Origin: Dromiciops gliroides
Lineage: Eukaryota > Chordata > Mammalia > Microbiotheria > Microbiotheriidae
Assembly (NCBI RefSeq): GCF_019393635.1
Contig: NC_057864.1
Span: forward strand, 481,856,117 to 481,920,116
Length of the DNA stretch: 64,000 nucleotides
Direction: 5' to 3'
Each line of letters starts with the position of its first letter. Position 1 is the stretch's first letter. Under the pieces are notes generated by a model. The model was not told the DNA's origin. It saw only the letters and a program-made list of their open reading frames with translations, and made no database searches. Shown here piece after piece: positions 22,601-34,600 of the stretch. Made by a program: the position numbers and the translations under genes.

Positions 22601-25600
22601 CTCTCTTTGTTCTTTCTCCTTTACTGAAAGCCAGTGGACTTCTTGAAAACTTCCTTGTATTTTGGGATGTGTCTTGGGATGGGGAAGTGGGCATTTATTT
22701 GGGTCTGTCAGGCAAGTCACTTCCACAGGTGTCAGAGGACACAGATTCATGGCACCCTTCCCAGAGGTGAGCTTTCTCACCTGCTTGTGAGATTCTTCCT
22801 CTTTTATTCAGAAGGCAAGAAGTAGAGGACAGGGGTCCTGTGATGTGGCCAGAGAAAAGCTCTGCCTCTTGCAGCCTCCTGCCATTTTCACTGCCTCTTT
22901 GTCACTCTCAATTCCAGTCCCTGTAATAATGTCGAGGCACTTTTGTGAACCTCTCTGTAGTGTAGTGAGACCATCCACTCGACATTTTCCCCTGCTTCTA
23001 ATTGTAGTGAAGGACATGCAGGTAGAGAAGCTGAAAGGGCAGGGCCCTTGAAGCACTCGAGTTGTGTCCCCCTCTTTCTTCCCGACCTCCCCCCCCGACT
23101 GTGGCCCAAGAGGCTTTTCCAGTTGGCATCCAGGGAGAGCAGAGCATGTCTCGCTTGCAGCCCCCAGTTGGGGGTTGGTGCCACTGATGCCGATCCCAGG
23201 ACCAGATTTGGTTGCATTTAGACAATTTCCTTTTGTGAACAACTCCTCCTTGAGTTTCTCGACAGGGTCCTGGTTGCTGGTCTGCATCTGGCATTTTCAG
23301 CACAGTGCTGTGAGCGTGTCATGGTGGTTGGCAGACCTCTCCAAAGGGGAGGGTCTTACTGGAGCCAGCCACCTGAGGCAGCCTCTGAAAGTTGTGTGTC
23401 TCTGTAGTTCATCCTATAGCCATAATTACAGAGAAACATGGAGGAGGAGACTTTGTTGGTATATGTTGACCAGGCACAGCTATACCTTTTAGGAAGGAGT
23501 GATTGAGTCATTGTGGAAGATGTAAACTATGACAAAAGAATGGTTTGGGTAAGGAGAAGAGAACCTGAAATAAAGACTGAGGGTGGATCCAAACGTGGAA
23601 GGAAGGGGGCTTCAGACAGAAAGGAAGAGAGACCTAGAAGATGGCAGGTCATGGGGCTGGAGGTCACCCGTGCTCAGCCAACCATCAGACTTTGGTCTAG
23701 AACCTGGGGCCATCTGGGGGCTGTTGACTAGGGAGGTTTTGGTTCTAGACACAGACGGTCCCAGAGAGATTCTGTGGTAGGAACATTAGAGGTGGATTGG
23801 GGGTGGGGCAGGATGGCACATAGGGTGCATCCACCAGCCAGGTTGGGCATTTATGAAGTCCCCTCATCTCTCTTGAGACTTGGTTTCCCCCAGTGGCTGG
23901 CCACCTGTCCTTCCCTTCAGGAAGGACTGTGGCTTAGGAGAATTGTCTTAGAAGCCAGAACAATTGTTTATCTTGAACTGTGATGCCCATGTCAAATTTG
24001 CCTCCTTTCTGGCCCCAAATTGGGGGCTGTATTCAGCACTCCCTTGACCTTAAGTCCGACTTTAAAGGGAGGAGCTGTTGTTGAATTGTTGAGGATGGGC
24101 ACTTGAAGAATGCAGATCTCCCAATGAATGACTCGGCTGATCCAGTAAGCAGTGACTGCTCTGCGCCTGTCTTCAAGAGATTCTGTTGGATGGTCCCCTG
24201 AGCAACCCGTTCTAGGGAGTCAAAGAATTGTGGGAGGCAGGATTGACTAGAAAGCAGGCCTCAGGCCCGACTGGCCTTGAGCAGGAGGACCACATCAATG
24301 AAGAATGTTTCTCTCTGCTGGTACCCAACACTCAGATTGAAATAACTGTTTTTTGAACAAAGCTGCACAAGTTGGTTTTTCTTTGGCCCTCTTCCTCTTG
24401 CCAGAAGACACTTCCGGAGCTCCCTTGGAGCTGCCTTGCCCAATCATTCTTGATTTCAGCAAGCACTGGGGCCGGGCTGCATCCTAGGGAGTAGAGCAGG
24501 CCATCCTGTAGCGTTTTGAGTTTCTTACATAAACGCTGCATGCAGTGTGAGCTTCCCTTTGCAGACAGCTGGTCTCTGTTATGATCTTAAGTGTCATTTC
24601 CCATTTCTTGGACTGTAGCGTGGAGGCCCCCCCTTTCCCCCCACACTCCCCTCCCCTGGGAGGGGAGCATTCCAAATTGGTTGTGAATGGAGGGCGGTGC
24701 CCACTTGCAGACTTTTTCAATGAATAACCAGACCCCATTGTGCTGCTCGTGGAAAAACAACCAACTTGAACAACATGGAGACTGTTAGAAAGAAATCTGT
24801 TGGTGATTGGCAGCTGGAGAGGCTCCAGAATCCTGCTCCTGGCTTCCCTGCTGCTGTTGCTCAGCCAGGCTGGGCTGGCTGGGGCTCCAAGGAGGCCTTT
24901 CACCCTCCGGGCCCTCTTCTGAAAACCTGGGGAGGCTGAGGGGAGCTGTCACTGCTCCCCAGTCAACCCCACCTCCATTCCAGGCAAAGTTTTTGTGTCT
25001 CCATGGCAACGCCGCTTTAAACGGGGAAGTGTGTTCTCTTATTGGGAGACAGATCACACCTCTGAACCTTCCCTCAAGTAGGCTCCTGGCTCGGGCTGGT
25101 CTGTGAATTCTCCCAACTCTGGTTCCCTGCAGGTCACAGACACTGCCCCCAGCATCCACTCCACCCAATGTCTCGTGTCCACGGTTTTCCTTCCTTATTT
25201 TCCACTTGGACCTGAGCTGCCCGTTTCTGCAGTTTGTCCCACTGTGCAGAGTACCCAGGTGTGAGCCTTCAGGCCCAACTTTCTCAGATGTTTTCACATC
25301 CGCCATTCACAGTGCCCAGTGTGGGGCAGAGGCAGAGGCAGAAGGCCGGACTTAAGTACCAGCTGTGTCACTTACTACACCTGACCTTGGTCAATACTTA
25401 ACCCCTCTGGGCCTCTGCTCCTCCCCTCCCCTGTCAGATGAGTGGATTGGTCCAAATGAGGTATGAGACCCCTCCCAGTTCTATTCTATGATCCACCATC
25501 CAAATGATAACCTTTCACCTACCATTATGGCTTTTCCCACCTCATCTCTAAAACCCTTATCCAGGGCCTGGTAAAGTGCTTCAGTTTCCCCAAAAGAAAT

Positions 25601-28600
25601 CTCAGGGAAATACTGCAACCAGCCCAGTCTCTGTAGCTCTCAAGGCAACACCAAAGCAGCAGCGTAGCCCCAGGAGTCATGCAGTTACGTCACCATGAGG
25701 CTCACCATGTGCTGCCTTGATGGAATGTGTACTGGGCATCCTTGTGCTACTCATAGCAGGGTGTTCTGAGAATCAAATGAAATAATATTTATAAGGGGGC
25801 AGCTAGGTGGTGCAGTGGATAAAGCACCGGCCCTGGATTCAGGAGGGCCTGAGTTCAAATCCAGCCTCAGACACTTGACACTTACTGTGTGACCCTGGGC
25901 AAATCACTTAACCCTCATTGCCCTGCAAAAAAAAGAATTCCATATGTAGATTATACTCAACAGAAGAGCTGTGTGTAGGAACCAGGCTAGACTTGCCATG
26001 TGATCCCACTTCAAATACCTTCCCTTCCTGAGCCTCAGTTTCCTCACCTGTGAAATGGTAGCGATGATTTCTTTTTTCTTTTTGGTAAGGCAATTGGTAG
26101 CTGTGTGACCCTGGGCAAGTCACTTAACCCCCATTGCCCTGCAAAAAAAACAGAAAGAATTCTATATGTAGCTCATACTCAACATTTATTAAGTGCTTTT
26201 TGTATGCTAAGCTCAGGAGATACAAAGACAGAACCAAGGCCAGCCTTGCCCTCAGAAGCTTCTCCTCTCAGCATTGTCACCATCATGTTTTCTCGTGTTT
26301 AATTTAGACCTGCTTGTCTTCTCCTGCCCCCCCACCCCCACCCCCAGGGTTGTTGGGACAGACAAATCTCTTATCTAATTGTGGGCCCATTGCAGTGGGA
26401 ATTGTTCCTTCCTAAAAGAAGAAACAAGAGCCTGACCATTGACTCTGTTACTCTCCATATGTGGCCTTCTTTGTAGGTAAAGTGTGCCCTCCTAGAAGCG
26501 GCCCCCCAAAAATGGAACAGAATGTGTGGTTTAAAAGGCGGCCTAGAAAATGAGGACCAACCGGAATGTATTTCTTATTTTAGGTTTAAGCCAGGAACTT
26601 CCTGGACCCCAGCTCTGAGTACCCAGAGCTGCCCTAGGCATTTCGAGACCACAAGAGAAGCCATTTTAGGATGTGAGGAAACAAGGAGGCAAATGTATTC
26701 ATTAAATGTTTGAGCACCTGTATCAGATGCCCATGAGATAGAAGTTCCCTTAACATGACCTTAATTCTGCTTCTGCTTCTCATGGGAGGCCAAATTTCCT
26801 TTGTGACCTCTAGCCCACCCTTGCACTCTGCCACGCAGCCAGGCAGTCACTCCATAAAGACCTATTTTGTCCCAATCTGTCCCAGAGCCTTTCTCCTCCT
26901 GTCCAGTCTACAATTTACCTGCCATCTTAGAGCCAATGAATGTTGGGCTCTGTTTCTAGCCCTGACTTAGGAACTAGTTTAATGACTTTGGGTCCCACCA
27001 TTTTGCTAAACGTTCAGGCTCAGGACCCCAGGCTCAGTCTCCCCATTATCTTCCCCCCCCTATTATCTTTTCATACTCTCCTCCCCCCCAGTCTTGTCTA
27101 CCAAGACCCTCTGTCAGATCGCTGCCTTTCACTGCCATAGCCTAAGAAATCCCATAATTCCCCAAATAAATCTCTGAGGAAACACTAAGCATCACTCCAA
27201 GCCTTTCTGTCTCTTTAAGTGTCATACTAAGCCTTAGTCACCTCTCATATCAGCCCCCACTCTAGGAGTAAAGACTAGAGTTGCCCCAAAACCTGTCATC
27301 ACAGAAGTGTTTGAGAACAAAAGAAACCCAGCCATGATAGTCCCTTAGCATGATTGAAGGAAAGAAACAATATGTCTAAGCTATGGTCAGAATTCTACCA
27401 CAGTGGCCCAAAAAGTGAAATTAGTTCATTGGGGTAACAGGAAATCTCCTTGACTTCTATTGCCATTCATTTTTATATTTGGAAATACCTCTGAAATCTG
27501 CAGGGTTGTAGAGGGGGTGGAGTACAACGTTGCCCAAGTCATTCTGTCAGCCATGGTTGGCCACGTCACCACCAACTTAATGCCACTGGGGTTAAAATAC
27601 ACTCCCCTTCGTCCATATGTTGAGCCTTGTTTTGGGAGCGTCTCAGTACATATGCTGGCCTGGGACAGCCAACCACAAGACACTGATCTGTAGAAAAACC
27701 ACATGGCTTCCTATATAGGAAGTCATTAAAAGTGTAACTGGGAGCTAAGACAATTCTTTCCTTATTGGCTGTTTTAAAGTGTATTTTTAAAATTGAACGC
27801 AGACATTTAAAATAGTAGCCCTGGAATCTAGTTAACTGTTGGCATGTTGTCTCACCATTCTCCTTTGGCGCTCTTTCCTTCATCTTTTACAAAATGGCCT
27901 TGCAATATGGGGCAAGAGTCTCTGGCTGACTACTGGAAGGAGATGTTGGATGGTTAAAAAGTGGAACATCTGGGGGAAGCAATTGAAATTTAGTGGAAAG
28001 CTTTTAAAAGTTGAAAATGTCAACACAATGTGCTCTAATGGTTTGACGATTTCTAGTGATATTCCCAATATTGTTTTAAAAATTCACATTTGGAAGAGGC
28101 TCGTTTGAGCAGGAATTCAAGGAAGCAACACATTCCCCAAACCTGCACCAGTTCTGTTTTTAGAACTTATGCTCCCTAACTAAATTTGGTCAAATTTCCA
28201 AGCTTTATTTTTGGAAACTGTTGCCAGGCAGAGTCAGTGTTAACCATCCAAACAAGTTTGTGCATGCCCTGTGATGCTCTGTTTGGAAATCCAAAAGACA
28301 TCCCAGCATTCCTCCTGGCTTAGGAATGCCACAGCGGTGAGCTAGCCCTGCTTCTGAGCGCCGTGACACCCTAAGTCAGGCAGCCCCTTACCTCTGCTCT
28401 TCATGCTCCTTCACAGGCGCTGTGGGCGTGTGTGCTCAACAAAGGGGGGGGGATGAGACTGACGAGCTCTCGGTGATGTGCTCGTGGCCTGAGATTGCCA
28501 AATAGCAGCCATTTCCATGGATGAGACTTTTTCTGACTGGATATTTAAAACTGTATTTCTTTTACTTAAACCTGGGGTTGTCGTGAGGCTCAGAGTGGAC

Positions 28601-31600
28601 CATGCACTTAAATGAAGCATCTTATAAAACTTAGACCCTCAAGGGGTTTCCATCACTGTTTTTCTGCAGCTCTCGATTTTCGTGGAGTGTGGCACCTGCC
28701 TTGAAGCTGTAGGGAAAACCATCTACTTTGGAGGCCACCCATAGTGCCTCTAGGCCCTTGCATGCAGAACAAAAGGGGGAGGAAGCTACTGGCCGTGTTC
28801 TCCCCCAAATAGACCCTGTGTCTTTGCTTCTCGAGGCAGCATGGCGTGTGGTGACCACATTTCAAAGGCTTGATGAGCTGTTTACCACTGACACATGGCT
28901 TTTGCCAACTGGAAACCTTAAACGAGTTAAGAGCATATTTAGGAAGTACTGACTTTTATATTGCATGCTAAGACTTACAGAGTGTGATCTTGCAATAACC
29001 CCGATGAGGTGGGAAGTTTAAAAATTATCGCCATTTGACTAAAAGGAAAACTAAGTCTTGGCAAAGCAAAATGGTGGCCCAGGCTCACTGTGCTAGTATG
29101 CAATAGAGCAAGGCTACTGAGCTGGGTCTAACCTCAAACCCATTTACCCTTTGAACTCTTTGTACTCTCTGTTCCTTCTCTTTCCTGGTTCTTAGAATAG
29201 AATTTTCATTAGTTCATCCATTCAGAGCTAGAAGGGACCTTAAAGCCCATCTGGTCCTCCTTTTATGGGAGGAGAAACTGAGGCATAAAATAGTTAACTG
29301 ACTTCCCTAGAGATACAGCTAGAAAGTATCTGAGGTGGGATCTGAACCCAGATCTTCTTGACTCTAAGTCTGGTGCTCTACTACATGAGGAAACTGAGAC
29401 CCCAGAAGCTTCAGTGGCTTGCTCAAGGTCACCCAGGTAGTAGGGGGAAGAACCAAGATTAGAATTCAAGTCCCACAATGAAAAGCATTAGGCGTTTCCG
29501 AAGTTCAGCAGTTCCCAAGTTCAATTTTGCAGATTCTTATTGAGATGGAGGCTGGCAGAGAGAGACTTTATCAAGACCTCCCAACCGTGAACTGAATAGC
29601 CTGGTCTTGGATGGCCCCAGTTCTTTGCTCAGGACAAGAACCAGGATAGGTGGAGAGAAGGGCCGGCTTCCCCACAAGGAGATCTTGCTGCTGGTGGACA
29701 GGGTGAGACAGATGGCATCCCCATCTTAGACCAGAGGTGTTGAACACACTGCCCACTAGCGACTCCCCCAACACCAGAGTAAAATATAATGGGGAATAGT
29801 TAACAGGATAAATTAAAATGCAGTGGGATGTAAATTATGTTCATATGTTCTCAGTCAGAATACAGCCTACAGGGATCCTTGTTACGCTTTAGTGCTCCTG
29901 TTTCTGTCTGAGTTTGACCCCACTGATCTGGACCAACCTCTTTGTTTTAGACGCAAGGACTCCAAGATCCAGGCAAGACGTCTTCCTATGTTTCTATGTC
30001 TCTTTCATTCACTGATATTTTTTCCCTTTTGTTTCTGCAGACTGCTACATCTTCTTCCTCCACTTACCTCTGCTTAGTCATTCTCTTCCTTTGTCCCACC
30101 TCCACATTAACTGGAGGAATGGGCAACTCTCACTTTCCAACTAAAAACATCAGCCCATCTAAAGGGGTTAGAGTTGGAGCCGGGGGGGAATAGGGGCTTG
30201 GGGCTCCCTCCTGTCACCTCTGTCTCCTGTCTCTCATGGCCCACTCAGGACCACCCTTCCAGAATCAGACAGTAGGATCCAGCTCTGGGACTTAGGTGAT
30301 TCCAGTTTGTTGGAAGTTCTTGTCCAAAGCCCAGAGGCCCGGTGCGGGCACAGAGCATAAATAATGGAGGCCCTGCTAGACTGCAGCAGCAGCAGCAGCA
30401 GCAACAGCAGCAGGAGGCGCTATTCTCACCAGCTTCCACCCTAAGACTCCCTTCCATGGAAGGCTAGGAGAAGCTGGCTGGTTGAGTGACTGAGGGCCCG
30501 ACATCACTTTTGATTGGGAAAAGCCAGGGACACTCAAGAAGTTAAAAGACAAAGAGGGACTGATTCTTTCAGGGAGGTAAGACCTGGAGACAAAAAGGAC
30601 AGACGACATGTAGGTGCCTAAGGGATGCTATACGGCCGACTCTGGGGCAGAGGAGGGGAGGTAGCCAAGGCAGGTCTTTGGACATGAGGTGGTTTTTGTC
30701 CATTTCACATATTTCCCTTTGAATTAACCTGTCACTCATGATGAAAGGCCTTTCCTCTTGGATTGATTCAGGTTGGTGGCAAAGGGAAGCTTGCTGGTGC
30801 TGGTAGATTTAGGGGCCCGAGGGCCAGCAGCTTGTCAGTGAGTCCACGTCTACAGGCTTGGACTTGGGGGCAGGTGCTGCATTGTCAATAGGAGGAAAGA
30901 TCACTTCTCTAAATGGACCCGCTGGCTTGTTCACTCCTCTTATTTTAAAACAACCATGTTGCTTCTTAGGTGGGTGCGTGGACTTCCTTTTCCCCAGGTG
31001 CCATTTAGAAAGGGATCCCAAGACACCTAGAGGTCCTACCTCCATTGTGCAAACTGGTGAGTGCCTGAGTAATCATGGAAAAGAGGTGTGGGGGGGGGGG
31101 TTAAGGAAACTTGCAAGAGGAGAGTGGCTCAACATTGCTGTCTCACCAGGGTAGTCCTGACTTTGGAATAGTAGTCATCCTGGACCCATCCTCCCCTTTG
31201 CCCCCTACCTGGGATTAATAGGATCCTTTTAGGTAGAGCAATAAAGAGATTATGACCTGCTCAAAAAGAAAACAAGGTGGATAGAAACTGCCTGCCTATT
31301 GCAGTTTGACTCTTTCTTGCTATATCTTTCCTCCTCTTCCACTTCTGACTTCCACGTGAGCTCACATAGAAGTCAGAAGAAGTCGTACAAGGACACTCTC
31401 AAGGTGTCTCTGAAGAATTTAGGAATTGATTGTGAGACATGGGAGACCCTGGCACAGGACTGCCCAGCATGGCATGCTCACATCAAAGAAGGTGCTGTGC
31501 TTTACGAGCAAAGCAGAATCATAGACCAAAAAGGAAACATGAGATGCACAAATATAGAGACCACTCCATTCCACATGTTCACGTGGATTATTTATGCCTG

Positions 31601-34600
31601 GCCTGTGGTAGAGCCTTCTGAGCCCATACTGGTCTGATCAGCCACAGCCAAACATGCAGTACCTTGACTCCATCATAGTGATGTCATTGGTCCTCTTAGA
31701 GAATGAAGGATGAACAGCAGTCCTCCTTTTGAAGCCAAACTTCTGGGGAAAAGCTCTCCACACTTGGCACCTTGAGGCCTTTTCACTTCTTAGGCCCCTT
31801 CAGTGGCTCTCAGACTCATCCCTCAGCTGAGTCTAGTTGATCTCTTGACAAAACCCAATAGCCTTTTCTCAGTAGTGTTCACTGTTCTTGACCTCTCTTG
31901 TGACATGTGCCACTTTCCTCCTGGATAAGCACTGGGTTTTTGTGACCTTGTCCTCTCTTGGGTCTCCTGCCCGTCACACTATTCCTTTTCCATTCCCTTT
32001 GCTGAATCACCATCCCATATTCCCCCAACCGGGAGTGTATCCTAAATTTCTCCCTCCCGATCAGCTCCCATGAAGTCAGTCGCCAACTCTTTGTCCTTCC
32101 ACCTTCAGAACTGTCTATCTAGGCCTAGTCTCTCTTGTGAGGTCCAGTTCTCCATCACCAGCTGCCTGTTGGACATTTCCATAGGCATCTCCAAATCAGT
32201 GATCAAAACCTAAATTCATTATCTTTGCCCCCAAAACCCCGCCCTCTTCTTAATTTGCCTGCATATCCAGTCAAGTGCCAGATCTTATAAGTTCTGCCTT
32301 CTTGGTGCTTCTCACATCTCTCTTTTCTCTCCACTCCCTTGGCCACTGACCCACACTAGGCTTTCAAGACTCCTCACCTGGCTGTTCTGATAGTCTCCTT
32401 GTTGGTGTCCCTGCTTCAGGTCTCTCCCCTTCCCATCCAGCCTTTACTCACTTGCCAAAGGACGGGTGGTCTTACCCTGGCACTCCCTTTGCCCAGCAAA
32501 CTTTAGTAGCTCCCACTTAGCTTAGAATCAAATACAGATACCTGCATTTGTCTGAGTTGTTCCACAGCTTGACTTCAGCCTACCTTTCTAGCCTTCTTCT
32601 TGATTACTGCCCCATAGCAAATGCTCCAGCCCAGCCACACTGGTTCCCATGCTTTCCTTCACACACAGCACTTCTCTTCCTGCCTCTTGGAATCCCTCCA
32701 TGATCTTCAGAGTCCCTCACGCCTCTTCCATGAGACCTTTCCTGATCTCCCCAGCAGCTGGGGACCCTTCGTACAAATCTACCTTGAATTGATGTTGTTT
32801 CTATTTGGTGCGGGCTTTTAAGTCTATGTGTTGTCTCCCCTATGGAATGCCAGCTCCCTGAGGGCAAGAGACCCTTTTTTTAGTCTTTATATCCCTGACA
32901 TGGGCCAAAGTGTCTGACACATTGACACCCAGGAAGTGCTTGTTGGTTGGTTGATGGGGCAGCAGCCTAGAAGCTGAACCAACTCTGCACGTGGAGAGTG
33001 ACTGATCCGAGAATGGGACAGAAGGAGAGTGGGCTTGACTCACTGGGGGAGCCTGCAGAACTTGGAATGATTCCAAGCTTCTCCCTGAAATGAGGGCCCT
33101 TCTTTTTCACAATATTTTTCCAGGCTGTGTATCTGTGAGTCATGATAGCTCTTCAGATATAAGACAGCTTAAAAAAAAAAAAGAAGAAGTGTTGTGGCAG
33201 CAAGGTGTAGGAGAAGTAGGACGGACTGGAGTCACAGGACTTGGGTTCAGACCTTGCCTCTGAAATTGCCTGTGTGACCTTGGGCAGGTCACTTGATGTC
33301 CCTGGGCCTTGGTTTTCGCACCCGTAAGATGAAGGGACTGGACTGGATACCCTTCGAGGCCCCTTCTGGCTGATCTGGGATCCTTAGCTTGACTCAGGGA
33401 CCTCAGGCCACTCTTCACTTTGCTACCCCTGACATCATCCTTGTAGGACTATTCTTTGCTTTCGCCCTCAGTGACCTCCCATGGCTTCCATCCTCTTGGG
33501 TTTGTTTGTTTGAAATCTAAGTAGGTCAGTGAGTTCTCTGTGCTTCCATCTCAGTTTCTTTAGACAGGCAACTATTAAGCTCTGCTAACCTTTTCTTTTC
33601 TTCTCTGCAGTCAGTTCTAAGATGGAATGGTTACCCCCTCCCAAAGATCCCTATCTTGACTAACTTGACAGATCCAGAATATACTTTGCCTTTGTTGCTT
33701 TTTTTTGCCTTTTGAAAGATGAAGTTATCATTAAAGCAAGTTCAGTTGGTAGCCAGCCCCGTGGTTTTTGGAAGAGAGAGTGGAGCACTCCATCAAATAT
33801 TTGGGTATCGGAGGCCCCCTATCTCTGGTAGGTCGTGCCTCTGTGCAAATAATATTACTTCTTTTTTTTTTTTTTGCAGGGCAATGGGGGTTAAGTGACT
33901 TGCCCAAGGTCACACAGCTAGTAAGTGTCAAGTGTCTGAGGCTGCATTTGAACTCAGGTCCTCCTGAATCCAGGGCCGGTGCTCTATCCACTGCACCACC
34001 TAGCCGCCCCCATAATCTTACTTCTCAAACTTAGCTTTGGGAGTTGTGACTCTCCTCAGACTTATTTAGCAAACTTTGTTTTTTGGTCTAGACCTATTAC
34101 TTTACAAGTGTGGGGAATTCGGGTGTAGAAACATCCTCTATGGATGCAGATCTGCAACTCCTGTAACAGAGATCTCAGACAATCGTCTGGGACCCTGACA
34201 GATTTAAGTGATCTACCCAGTGTCACACATCCAGGAGGTATCAGAAGAAGCACTTGAACCCAGGGCTTTCCGACTGACTCTAAGGCTGGCCCTTCTAGCC
34301 ACTATCCCATGCTGCCTTTTAGTTTTGAAAGATGAACAGACTGAAAAACAAGGGAAAGAAGGAGGGAGGAAGGGAGGGAGAAGGAAAAGAAAGAGAAAGA
34401 AAGTCAATATAATTCAAGGACATTTTGGCCTTACATCATAATATATCTATGCTCCTTCTCACTCCTGCCAGAGGAAATGATATTTGGACCCTCCAGGCCA
34501 TTTGTTGGATGGAAGTATTGGTTTGCATTGAATTTCAAACATGATGTAATTTTTTACATAGTAAAGACATTAAAACCATGGCCGCCATTTTCTTTTTAAT

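Noticed and set aside
24785..25306. 173-codon minus-strand open frame
   Set aside because: No recognisable domain or splice context; overlapping frames on the other strand are similarly open. The sequence is GC-rich and intronic.
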